A stretch of DNA of 43,248 nucleotides from Pseudomonas viridiflava (GTDB lineage: Bacteria > Pseudomonadota > Gammaproteobacteria > Pseudomonadales > Pseudomonadaceae). The DNA is taken from assembly GCF_900601905.1 (NCBI RefSeq), contig NZ_UWFA01000141.1, positions 1-43,248 on the forward strand. The letters are read 5' to 3'. Positions within the stretch are counted from its first letter, which is position 1, and each line of letters starts with the position of its first letter. Positions 31,753 through 39,324 of this stretch are shown here, in pieces. Both the position numbers and the translations under genes were made by a program. The notes under the pieces were generated by a model that was given only the letters and a program-made list of their open reading frames with translations, had not been told where the DNA came from and searched no databases.

Positions 31753-31950
31753 AAAGCCTTTTGTTCACCTCGCCGTGTGGCAGAGGTCACGGGGAAAAGC
31801 ACCCCGTAACCTCAGCCGGGAGGTTTGTTTTGCCTTTATCCGCGTCAAGGATCGCTGCGCTCGATGCCTGCACCCGTTCCTGCTCGCCCTGGTGAAGCAT
31901 CGGGCTGTGCGGGCTGCGGCTTTGTCACCGTCCTTGACCCGACTAAACGC
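31753..31950. repeat. Repeat R2, second copy
   Basis: Near-identical to 1538-1737 with the same 12-base hairpin. It ends five bases before the zeta toxin stop codon, so it may act as its 3' untranslated region. Confidence 0.85.
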
Positions 31951-31954
31951 AGAA

Positions 31955-33073
31955 TTAGCGTTCTTGATCTGGCTCGGAACGCTCTTGTTTTGGTTTGATT
32001 GCTTCGACCGACTCGCGCATTTGAACCTGCGGGATATTGCCTTGCTCAATTGAAGACGCAACGTTGTACTTGGCTCGGGCCTCGATCATTTTTCGCTGTT
32101 CCGCATTCAAACCATCTTGCCGGGCCTTTTCGACCATTGCCGCAACCGCCGCGTATGCACCTGCTAGTTCAGGGTGTGACTTTAAGGCGATTTCCGGTGC
32201 AACTTGGCGAAAAGTCTCTGCGGTCACTCTGCGTGTTGCTTTAAGCCGCTGAGCCTCTATTTCTTCACGCTCTTGAGGTTGTGCCTCGCGCTTGGCCAGC
32301 ATTGCAGAAAGTTCGGTATAGGCGTTTGCTTTTTCAATATGGTCTTGAAGCGTTAACGCGCGATTTCTTTCATTCTCTAAAGCTGCTTTGGCGCCGGGTG
32401 GTTGTAAAACCCATTCCCCCTTGTGCAACGTGTTTTCATATATCCGCGCCTGCTGCTTGTCATAAACAGCAATCGCGTCAACCGATCTTTCTCTTTCGAC
32501 AGCGGCAACACTTTCGGGAAGCCCTACATAGGCTGCATCATGTACGTGTTTTGGGGTAAATCGCCCTGCCCCATCAGCGGCTTTCTCGCGTTCATAGCGC
32601 GTATGTATTCGTTGCTCGCTGGTTTCCGCATTGACAGCCATAACCCGTAACTCTACGGTATAACCGGCCTCCTTTAACTGCTTGGTTCTGGCTATAAGCG
32701 AATCTGGACTTTTGGAAGTTTGGTCTATGACCAAATTCTTACGCCCGTCAATCGCGTCATTTGTTAGACGTTTGGCCCATTTCGATGCGTCGTTATGTGT
32801 GAAATTAGCAGCAGCACGGTCATTTTCGCGCATCAATTGATTATTGTCAGGATGCCGTGAGCGCAACTTGTCAGCATCAACTAGGACAAAGCCCCCATCT
32901 TTGTGCAGTTCTCGGGCGGCAATAGTTGTCAGCGTCCCTTTGCCCGATCCGGGCTGACCGCCAATGATGATCGCGCGCGGATTTTCTTGTGTCTCGGCCA
33001 CAAGATATTTTTTTGCAATTCGCGCGTAACGCCGGTCGTGGTCTGCTTTGTCGAGTTCGTAGGGATTCGCCAT
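31955..33073 (-). CDS. Zeta-toxin-family kinase with C-terminal transfer-type domain
   Basis: 372 residues. The first 200 show a zeta/PezT kinase: Walker A GGQPGSGKGT (38-47), VDADKLRSRHPD (65-76) with the catalytic Asp and the RxxHP motif, and LVIDQTSKS. Zeta toxins phosphorylate UDP-N-acetylglucosamine and block cell-wall synthesis. The C-terminal 79 residues (294-372) match the end of the LPD7 protein: EIALKSHPELAGAYAA versus EVALKKHPELAGAYAA. The tail ends SEPDQER. The toxin may thus be a secretion substrate as well as, or instead of, a plasmid-addiction toxin (inference). A small gene upstream is its likely partner. Confidence 0.87.
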   Translation of the reverse strand: MANPYELDKADHDRRYARIAKKYLVAETQENPRAIIIGGQPGSGKGTLTTIAARELHKDGGFVLVDADKLRSRHPDNNQLMRENDRAAANFTHNDASKWAKRLTNDAIDGRKNLVIDQTSKSPDSLIARTKQLKEAGYTVELRVMAVNAETSEQRIHTRYEREKAADGAGRFTPKHVHDAAYVGLPESVAAVERERSVDAIAVYDKQQARIYENTLHKGEWVLQPPGAKAALENERNRALTLQDHIEKANAYTELSAMLAKREAQPQEREEIEAQRLKATRRVTAETFRQVAPEIALKSHPELAGAYAAVAAMVEKARQDGLNAEQRKMIEARAKYNVASSIEQGNIPQVQMRESVEAIKPKQERSEPDQER

Positions 33074-33079
33074 CCTGGT

Positions 33080-33331
33080 TTAACCTTTCATGATTGCCTG
33101 CGTGAGCGGGCCGTAAGTTTCGTTAATCTTTGTGATAGTTGAAATATCATCAGCAGAAAGTAAGCTCTCTTGCTCGGAAAGCTCATGCTGCAAGTCCTCC
33201 CATTGTTCGATTTTATCCATATCAGGTGTTGATTTATTTTCTTCATCACGAATCAATTCAGAGTAGTGTCCGACCATTATTCTGAGTCGATTCCTTGCAA
33301 CATCATACTGTGCCCATTTGTCATTGCTCAT
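33080..33331 (-). CDS. Likely antitoxin of the zeta toxin (83 aa)
   Basis: Small acidic helical protein (MSNDKWAQYDVARNRLRIM, then HYSELIRDEENK). It lies 6 bases upstream of the zeta gene in the same direction, the usual place for an epsilon-like antitoxin. GAGG lies before the start. It is not similar in obvious motif to classical epsilon, so the antitoxin role is inferred from position, size and charge. Confidence 0.68.
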   Translation of the reverse strand: MSNDKWAQYDVARNRLRIMVGHYSELIRDEENKSTPDMDKIEQWEDLQHELSEQESLLSADDISTITKINETYGPLTQAIMKG

Positions 33332-33377
33332 CACTAGATACCTCGACTTACCTGAATGGAAGTGAACTTATTGTGGG

Positions 33378-34454
33378 TCATTTACTCGGGCCGCTCAACC
33401 GCCCCAGTAGCGCGGCATTCTGAGCCTCCAACGTCTCCAGCTTGCCCGATAGCTTGGAAGCATGGTTTTCAACCTCGGTTGCATGGCGAACTGCGTTGTC
33501 ACGCTCCGCTTTAAGCGCTGTGTAACGCTCCCCGGCGCGTAACGCCTCCTTGGCAGCGTCTTGTTTTTTCGCCTGAGCGATCTTTTCTTCGGCTTTTACA
33601 TCGGCCCTAATTTGCGTCAACTGTGCTGATAGCTCTGCATGTTTTTCGTTGCTCAAGGTCAATGCTTTCTCAAGTTTTTCAATAACACCGTCACGCGATG
33701 TTATTGATTCTTCGGCTTTGCCTTTATATACCGATAGTTCCTGACGCGATTTTTCCAATGCTTCTGCGGCGACAGCTTTGTTTTGCTCAACAATGGCGAC
33801 GTGCTGATTTCGCACGTCTGTTAGTTCGCTCCGTACAGACTTTGTTTCTTCATGGGACAAACTAAGTTCAGATTTCAAATCCGCCACTCTGTTTTCAATG
33901 TCCACTATGCGGGCTTCGCCCTGCTCTGCTCTGGACACTGTTTTAGCTAACTCAATGCGCAGACGTTCTAATTCGCTTTCAAGTTCTCGCTCACGCTGCT
34001 GAGCGTCGTGCAGGTCGTTTCGGGCATCCGAACAATCGCGCTCGGCCTGTTCCAAAGCAATCACCTGGGCGTCGTATGCCTCTGAAAGCTCGCTGCGCAT
34101 AACCTCGGACTCGGCCCGCTCGTCGCGCCACTCGGCCTCTGCGGCCCTCAAACTCGCGTCTCCAAGCTCTTTAGCCGCAAGCCAAACGACTTGCAAGGCT
34201 TTCTCCCCCGCTTCGCGCAGATGCTCAGGCACGGAAACGGCTACAGGCTCCGGTTTTGCGGTCTGCGCACGCTTCCATTCTGCGAGCACAGGGGAAACAA
34301 GGCCCATATCGCACCCGGCCAGATTCCTTACATCTGACACACGCGGGAATTTCGCTCGGCCTCCCTGCTCGTACAGTCGATCAGCAGCTTGAAGAATGCG
34401 TTCGCGCACCTCTGGCTTGATGGCCACAGGCATAACTGGCTGGGTCTGGTTCAT
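33378..34454 (-). CDS. kfrA: KfrA-like DNA-binding coiled-coil protein
   Basis: 358 residues. The N-terminal domain (about 10-60; RERILQAADRLYEQGGRAKFPRVSDVRNLAGCDMGLVSPVL region) is the KfrA helix-turn-helix; the rest, about 270 residues, is one long coiled coil, as in KfrA of IncP plasmids. KfrA binds its own promoter and acts as a scaffold in plasmid partition. The start MNQTQPV at 34454 has AGAGG upstream. Its promoter region holds a perfect 13-base inverted repeat. Confidence 0.85.
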   Translation of the reverse strand: MNQTQPVMPVAIKPEVRERILQAADRLYEQGGRAKFPRVSDVRNLAGCDMGLVSPVLAEWKRAQTAKPEPVAVSVPEHLREAGEKALQVVWLAAKELGDASLRAAEAEWRDERAESEVMRSELSEAYDAQVIALEQAERDCSDARNDLHDAQQRERELESELERLRIELAKTVSRAEQGEARIVDIENRVADLKSELSLSHEETKSVRSELTDVRNQHVAIVEQNKAVAAEALEKSRQELSVYKGKAEESITSRDGVIEKLEKALTLSNEKHAELSAQLTQIRADVKAEEKIAQAKKQDAAKEALRAGERYTALKAERDNAVRHATEVENHASKLSGKLETLEAQNAALLGRLSGPSK

Positions 34455-34472
34455 AACCACCTCTGCATAATA

Positions 34473-34506
34473 ATAATCATAATAATATTATCGTTATTAT
34501 GATTAT
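34473..34506. promoter_or_regulatory. Probable kfrA operator
   Basis: ATAATCATAATAA (34473-34485) and its perfect inverted copy TTATTATGATTAT (34494-34506), 8 bases apart, about 20 bases upstream of the kfrA start. AT-rich repeats of this kind fit autoregulation by KfrA. Confidence 0.65.
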
Positions 34507-34539
34507 GCCAATGAGTTTTCGCTATTACCTCCGATACCG

Positions 34540-34850
34540 CCGCCCTGAACCTGGACGATGGCCATTCCTGCTGCGTGCGGCTGATCGACTGCCGGTGGCC
34601 AGCACGGCAAAGGGGGAAGGATTCCGGGTTGCGCTCGACGCCGAGCGGCGCGCACCTGGACGATGGCCATTCCTGCTGCGTGCGGCTGATCGACTGCCGG
34701 TGGCCAGCACGGCAAAGGGGGAAGGATTCCGGGTTGCGCTCGATGCCGAGCGGCGCGCACCTGGGCGGTGGCCAGCCTTACCGCGTGCGGCTGATCGGCT
34801 ACCGGTGGCCAGCGCAGCAAAGGGGGAAGGATTCCGGGCTTTAATACGAC
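34540..34850 (+). repeat. Iteron cluster I in three ~105-bp tandem units
   Basis: Each unit carries GGGGGAAGGATTCCGGG (34612-34628, 34717-34733, 34822-34838), exactly 105 bases apart, with shared flanks (CTGATCG, CCGGTGGCCAGC). Open frames through this stretch only translate the repeat and are not genes. Confidence 0.9.
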
Positions 34851-34924
34851 AAGCACGACACCTAAATCTAGCTAAAACGGAAATACGCGCTACAAGGCGC
34901 TTTAAAACGTTTCCAGCGGTTTAG

Positions 34925-35620
34925 GTACTGGCGGATCAGGGTAGCTGTCTAAAATCGCTGCTGAGTGCCTCTCACGCGGTTTTAGGCTGTAATACGTCGC
35001 CTATGCCCACCCCCTGCCCTGATAACTCGCTTCTAATGTGTCATGTTCGTTGATTCCGCTAGCCCAGCGCGCACACGCGCCCGGTATCGCGCGTAGCGCG
35101 ATTAATCCGGGTCTTAGCGCCCGCAGGGTGGCCGGAGGCCAGGACAGGCCAGCTTCACCGGCCTGTGCCGCTTAGACGGGCGTTACCACGGTGGCTCAGG
35201 CGGGCTGTTGCTGGTAAAAAGCTAGTCTCCCGAAGGGGCGATTATGTTTTGTGTTGCTTTTAACTCGCCGTTGGCCGACTCGCCTGTGCTCTGCTTTGGC
35301 GGTCTTGGGGTCTTGCTCGGTCGTTCGGCTGGCACACAAGGTAAAGAGAGGCCGCAGGCCAGCAGATATGGATGGGCAGGACGCCCATCGTAGGCCGCCG
35401 CAGGCGGGGCGGAGCCAGGATGGCGGAGGGTAGGCGGGCGCGCCTCGCGAAATTTGACCGGATTGGCTATTTTTTGAGCGCGGGCTGTAGATTTACTTTT
35501 ATAAAGAAGTGCTTTTTTTCTTGTTTTAAATTCTACTTTTAAAGCTTGTTTTGTCCCGATGAGGATAAGCCCTGTAAGTCCTCGATTTAAAAGGCTTTTT
35601 CCCTTGTATTAATTTGCGTT
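34925..35620. other. Non-coding left part of the origin region
   Basis: No credible gene. It holds a GC-rich zone with hairpins (ATCGCGC and GCGCGAT arms at 35086-35102), then a strongly AT-rich stretch (35460-35600, with TTTTATAAAG and several T runs) that could be the strand-opening element of oriV. Confidence 0.5.
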
Positions 35621-35622
35621 TT

Positions 35623-35726
35623 AGGGAAGGATTTCGGGCTATGGGGGAAGGATTCCGGGTATGTTTGGGGAAGGATTCCGGGCCATTGGGGAAGGATTCC
35701 GGGCAGCAGGGGGGAAGGATTCCGGG
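35623..35726 (+). repeat. Iteron cluster II (core oriV)
   Basis: Five closely spaced copies of the iteron: one degenerate (35623-35638), then 35643-35659, 35667-35682, 35688-35703 and 35710-35726. Spacing is about 21-24 bases, two helical turns, as expected for RepA binding on one face. Confidence 0.9.
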
Positions 35727-35749
35727 TAAGAAAACAATTACTTAACAGC

Positions 35750-35807
35750 TTATGCACAGCTTGCAAACAGGTTATCAACAACGTTATGCACAGATTCTGT
35801 GGATAAA
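35750..35807. promoter_or_regulatory. DnaA-box cluster of oriV
   Basis: Four DnaA-box-like sites: TTATGCACA near 35750, TTATCAACA (35772-35780), TTATGCACA (35784-35792) and, on the minus strand, TTATCCACA (35799-35807). With cluster II they define the core origin. Confidence 0.82.
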
Positions 35808-35860
35808 TTATCCGTCGAGGCATCAATGCAGGCCGACGCGCAGCTATCAAGGCTAACGAT

Positions 35861-35902
35861 AGGGGAAAGGGTATTGACCTCTTTCCCCTTCCCCCTTACA
35901 GT
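35861..35902 (+). promoter_or_regulatory. repA promoter with operator-like inverted repeat
   Basis: TTGACC (35874-35879), 17 bases, TACAGT (35897-35902). AGGGGAAAG (35861-35869) and CTTTCCCCT (35881-35889) flank the -35 and resemble half of an iteron, which suggests autorepression by RepA. Confidence 0.75.
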
Positions 35903-35930
35903 GTCCGCTCTTGCTTACAGGAGTGGCACC

Positions 35931-36668
35931 ATGACGGACTTAGACCAGAACCGTGTTTACCAGTCGAATAAGGTTTACCAGTCGAATAAGCTCATTGAGG
36001 CGTCGTATAGCCTTACGCTGAATGAAAAGCGGCTGGTCTTGTACGCCGCATCCCTCATGGACTCCACAAAAGCCGCGCCTGCTGATGGTCATGTGAACGT
36101 CACAGTGGAGGACTTTGCAAATGTCTTTGGAATGGACTTGTCAAAGCGCGGAGACGTCTACAACACGCTCAAGGAGGCTGTAGAGCGGCTGTATGAGCGC
36201 GATATCACCCGCTACGTGTACGAGCATGGCAAGGAGCCAGAAAAGCAGACAATGCGGTGGATCTACTACAAGAACTACAAGGATGGCGAAGGCAGGCTTG
36301 TTATAGGTTTCTCTCCTACAGTGCTTCCGTACCTGACATTGTTGGAACGCGAGTTCACCGGATTCAAACTCAAAAATATCAGTGCGTTAACGAGCTTCAA
36401 TTCGTTCCGAATCTACGAACTCACGGTGCAATATCTGAAATTTGGTTCTCGCACATTCGACCTGGCTAAGCTTCGCGAGCTGCTGCAAATGGAAACGAAG
36501 TATCCCAACGTGAAGGATTTCAGGCGTTACGTGCTGGATTCGTCTGTGGCCGAGGTAAACCAACGTACTGATCTAGAGCTTGAATATGAACCGATCCGCA
36601 AGGGACGGGCGATTTCCGGCTTCAAGTTTTCGATCAAGAAAAACGCTCAAATCTCCCTGCCCGTCTAA
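35931..36668 (+). CDS. repA: Replication initiator RepA (Rep_3 family)
   Basis: 245 residues. SLTLNEKRLVLYAASLMD and the winged-helix pair (TSFNSFRIYELTVQYL, ELLQMETKYPNVKDFRRYVLD) are typical of Rep_3 initiators such as RepA of IncW- and pPS10-like plasmids. It binds the iterons, opens oriV and controls copy number. I use the ATG at 35931 with AGGAG upstream; a longer GTG frame would start inside a DnaA box. The N-terminus carries a short duplication (VYQSNK twice). Confidence 0.92.
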   Translation: MTDLDQNRVYQSNKVYQSNKLIEASYSLTLNEKRLVLYAASLMDSTKAAPADGHVNVTVEDFANVFGMDLSKRGDVYNTLKEAVERLYERDITRYVYEHGKEPEKQTMRWIYYKNYKDGEGRLVIGFSPTVLPYLTLLEREFTGFKLKNISALTSFNSFRIYELTVQYLKFGSRTFDLAKLRELLQMETKYPNVKDFRRYVLDSSVAEVNQRTDLELEYEPIRKGRAISGFKFSIKKNAQISLPV

Positions 36669-36675
36669 TAGACGC

Positions 36676-36727
36676 AACACAACATCTAGTGTCCGATCGG
36701 CGTGCCGGCGACACTATATGTTGTGTT
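36676..36727. repeat. Long inverted repeat after repA
   Basis: Arms of 18 bases (36676-36693 and 36710-36727) match with one mismatch: AACACAACATCTAGTGTC against the complement of GACACTATATGTTGTGTT. The 16-base loop is GC-rich. No T-run follows, so it is not a standard terminator; it starts 8 bases after the repA stop. Confidence 0.8.
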
Positions 36728-36784
36728 ATTCCGTATTTCGTAGCCCTCCCCTATTGCGTTCATCTGCTGCACGTCCAAGCGCCC

Positions 36785-37090
36785 TGCAGGACGGTGGCCA
36801 GCCCTGCCGCGTGCGGCTAATCGGCTGTCCATGGCCAGCGCAGCAAAGGGGGAAAGATTCCGGGTCGTGCTCGATGCCGACCGGCGCGCACCTGGTTGGA
36901 CGGTTGGCCAGCCCTGCCGCGTACTGATCGGCTGCCGATGGCCAGCGCAGCAAAGGGGGAAGGATTCCGGGTCGTGCTCGATGCCGACCGGCGCACACCT
37001 GGTTGGACGGTTGGCCAGCCTTGCCGCGTGCTGATCGGCTGCCGATGGCCAGCGCAGCAAAGGGGGAAGGATTCCGGGCCGTGCTCGATG
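36785..37090 (+). repeat. Iteron cluster III in ~107-bp tandem units
   Basis: Three units with iterons at 36848-36864 (one base changed), 36955-36971 and 37062-37078, spaced 107 bases. The flanks resemble those of cluster I. The cluster may serve handcuffing or incompatibility. Confidence 0.88.
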
Positions 37091-37112
37091 CTACTTGCTA
37101 ACGCCTGCGGCC

Positions 37113-37313
37113 CTAGCTTCTTTTGACGATTTCACGCTGTGCCTCTTCAAAGTCGTAACCAACTATGTAGTCGCGATATTGCTGCGACTCGGGGTTTAGA
37201 TTCCGCAAGGCTGAATGCTCTAGTTCTATGCCGCTGGCCGCCGCTGAGCGGCCAGCGTTGAACGCAATGGAGTGCGCCTGCGGGGTTTCATCGGTCGGGG
37301 TTGTCTGTGTCAT
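37113..37313 (-). CDS. Small protein of unknown function (66 aa)
   Basis: 66 residues from MTQTTPTDETPQ at 37313 (GAGAG upstream). The core AFNAGRSAAASG and YRDYIVGYDFEEAQREI resembles small Rmf-like folds (about 55 residues), but the match is loose and I do not assign it. It lies alone between the third iteron cluster and the korA terminator. Confidence 0.55.
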   Translation of the reverse strand: MTQTTPTDETPQAHSIAFNAGRSAAASGIELEHSALRNLNPESQQYRDYIVGYDFEEAQREIVKRS

Positions 37314-37415
37314 GTGGCGTCTCTCAGGCGCTTGCTGCACTGGCGGTGAGCTAACCTTCGTGGTAGTCTGGCCGCTCGTTTACAGAGCCGTTCGGCATTG
37401 TTTACGTTGACGTTT

Positions 37416-37449
37416 AAACCCGGGTCGTTCACGCGATCCGGGTTTTTTT
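37416..37449. terminator. Terminator after the par-korA operon
   Basis: AAACCCGG (37416-37423) pairs with CCGGGTTT (37438-37445), followed on the plus strand by a T run. On the minus strand the arms are the same but the T run is short. It abuts the korA-like stop codon. Confidence 0.7.
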
Positions 37450-37906
37450 ATGCTTCCTTTTTAGCGCGAGGGCTGGAAGTCGTTTTTTTTCTGGTGGATG
37501 GGGTCTTTGCTACGGCCGAGGCGGTTGGCTTACCAGCGGATGCGGCGGCAATCAATGCGTAGAACTGCGGCAATAGCTCGCTAGGGGCCATTAGCGTGAC
37601 CTGCTCCCAACCTGGGGGAACGTCCTTGTTCGTGGCACTGATAGCCCGCGATTTCTGATACTTCTCCCACTCTTTCCATGTGACCCGAACGCAATCAGCA
37701 GCGGCTTGGCGGCTCCATCCCAAGCCGATGGCTTTCGCAGAAGCCTCGTAGCTCAAGCCATCCACCAGACAAAGACGCGCGGCCTTTACTCGCTCTGGCG
37801 AGATATTCAAAAGCGGTTCCAATGCTGAAAATTCAGCGGCTGTCATGGATTTGGTTCGCGCAGGCCCTTTTCGCGAAGGCGCATCAGATTTTTTACGGTC
37901 GGTCAT
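37448..37906 (-). CDS. korA: KorA/TrfB-family transcriptional repressor
   Basis: 152 residues. The domain MTAAEFSALEPLLNISPERV, LCLVDGLSYEASAKAIGLG and SRQAAADCVRVTWKEWEKYQ follows KorA of IncP plasmids step by step, including the helix-turn-helix and the C-terminal PPGWEQVTLMAP strand. KorA-type proteins repress several plasmid operons. Here the last gene of the parA-parB-korA unit is a good candidate for the regulator of the seven promoters with the common operator (inference). I start at 37906 (GAAG about 9 bases upstream). A Lys/Ser/Thr-rich tail follows the fold. Confidence 0.78.
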   Translation of the reverse strand: MTDRKKSDAPSRKGPARTKSMTAAEFSALEPLLNISPERVKAARLCLVDGLSYEASAKAIGLGWSRQAAADCVRVTWKEWEKYQKSRAISATNKDVPPGWEQVTLMAPSELLPQFYALIAAASAGKPTASAVAKTPSTRKKTTSSPRAKKEA

Positions 37907-37941
37907 AGGTATTGTCTTCACATACTTCATCGGTGGAGTGT

Positions 37942-37966
37942 GAGAGCCGGCGTATGCCTGGCTCTC
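37942..37966. promoter_or_regulatory. Hairpin between parB and the korA-like gene
   Basis: GAGAGCC (37942-37948) pairs with GGCTCTC (37960-37966); inner GGC and GCC extend the stem to 10 pairs with one bulged T and a GTAT loop. No T run follows; it may set the relative levels of parB and korA message. Confidence 0.6.
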
Positions 37967-37980
37967 TATGCCGTCCGTGG

Positions 37981-39324
37981 TCAGGGTTTAACGCTTCCGA
38001 AAATGTCCAGCAGATTGAACACAGCGCCATCCTCGGCACCTGTCACGAACGCCACCAGTGCAAACAGGCCGTGGCCTTCGTGGGCAAAAGTGCGTGCGCG
38101 AAATCCTTTAGCAACTTCGCGACCAAGCATCTTTGGCTTGACCGCCGTTCCTGCTTCATAAAACGAGCTGAGCCAGTTTTTGCACTGTGTACGCTCGCCT
38201 TCGTCCATCACTTCAAGAACGGTTTTTGGATGGCTACCACTTTCGGCAATCAGATTATAGGAGCGATCCAACGCCTCCGCTGGAGGCAATGCCGGTGCCC
38301 GGTTGGAATCGGCATCGTCTGCTTTTTCGTCTTGGGCATCGCCTTCACCATCGGTGTTCTGATTGTCGTCTTTTTTCGCGTCCGCGAAAATATCGTTCAG
38401 GTCGTCCAGCATTGAGGTGCTGTTTTGATCGTCCTGGTTGTCGGCATTGCCCGCTCCTGCGTCCACCGGAATATCCACAACAGCGCCTGGAGCTTCGTGC
38501 GAGCGATCTTTAGCCGTGGCTACATTCTCGGGATTAGCCGGAGGCTTCTTTTCCTGACGCGGCTTCTTAGGCGGCTTTACTTCGTCTTTAGCTTTTTGCA
38601 CAGTCTCGCGGGCATTGTTGCCCTTCTTGCCGCGTTGTTCTTTGAGTTCTTCCACAACGGCGGCGGCTTTTTCCGGGTCGCGCTTTTCGATCTGTTTCAC
38701 AGTGCCGATGACCTCGGCGTCTGCGCTGATCTGCTCAGTCAACAGGCGCGAGGTCTGCTGTGGGAGGTCAAGCAGGCCGATGCGCTTTGTAACCCAAGAT
38801 GGACTCTTGTTGTGGTGTGCAGCGGCTGCAAGGACGCTCCCCAGTCGCTCAACGTCGCGTTGCAAAACCTTGGCTTCGTCAATCTGGCGAAGGTTCAGAC
38901 GGTGTACGTTTTCAGCGTACTGAATCCGGTTGATTTGTTCCTCGGTGAGCTTGCCGTAGGCCATCGCCGGGACGGTATCAATGCCCTTGAGCAAGCTTGC
39001 GCGGGTGCGACGCTCGCCAGCGATCAGCCGGAACGGCTCCGGGCCTTCATCGTTCTCACACACTAACACCGGCTGCAACATGCCCTGGTCTGCAATGTCT
39101 GCGCCCAGTTCTTCAAGGGTCTGGCCGTCTTCCTCCATCGCATCGCTACCGCGATGCTGTGGAAGGATTTTGATATCTGCGATTTTCACCTGGGTGAATA
39201 CGGGGGCATTTGCATCGGTGCCCCCGAGCATGTTTGCAAGGCCACCGACGGTGAGCATGTCTGCAAAGCCTGCGGCTGCCGATGGTTTCGCTTTGGTTTT
39301 GCTTGCGGCTGGTTTGGCGCTCAT
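37981..39324 (-). CDS. parB: ParB/KorB-like partition protein
   Basis: 447 residues from MSAKPAASKTKAK; the ATG overlaps the parA stop. The ParB N-terminal domain shows the nucleotide-pocket box GERRTRAS (103-110) and AENVHRLNL; a helix-turn-helix follows (SVLAAAAHHNKSPSWVTKRI). A long acidic linker leads to a C-terminal dimer domain. KorB-type ParB proteins bind dispersed operators and load ParA. The best candidates for its sites here are the dispersed palindromes (untested). Palindrome P12 lies inside its linker. Confidence 0.9.
   Translation of the reverse strand: MSAKPAASKTKAKPSAAAGFADMLTVGGLANMLGGTDANAPVFTQVKIADIKILPQHRGSDAMEEDGQTLEELGADIADQGMLQPVLVCENDEGPEPFRLIAGERRTRASLLKGIDTVPAMAYGKLTEEQINRIQYAENVHRLNLRQIDEAKVLQRDVERLGSVLAAAAHHNKSPSWVTKRIGLLDLPQQTSRLLTEQISADAEVIGTVKQIEKRDPEKAAAVVEELKEQRGKKGNNARETVQKAKDEVKPPKKPRQEKKPPANPENVATAKDRSHEAPGAVVDIPVDAGAGNADNQDDQNSTSMLDDLNDIFADAKKDDNQNTDGEGDAQDEKADDADSNRAPALPPAEALDRSYNLIAESGSHPKTVLEVMDEGERTQCKNWLSSFYEAGTAVKPKMLGREVAKGFRARTFAHEGHGLFALVAFVTGAEDGAVFNLLDIFGSVKP
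38373..38390. repeat. Palindrome P12
   Basis: TTTTCGCGTCCGCGAAAA, symmetric arms, TC centre, inside parB and read on the minus strand as F-A-D-A-K. Confidence 0.85.

Noticed and set aside
34499..34924. Open reading frames of 60-141 residues on both strands through the long repeats near oriV (also at 36580-37126)
   Set aside because: They only translate the 105-bp repeat units and iterons; no ribosome sites and no protein-like composition.
34540..37090. CRISPR-like array
   Set aside because: Repeats are direct iterons with conserved, not variable, spacers, and no cas gene is present.
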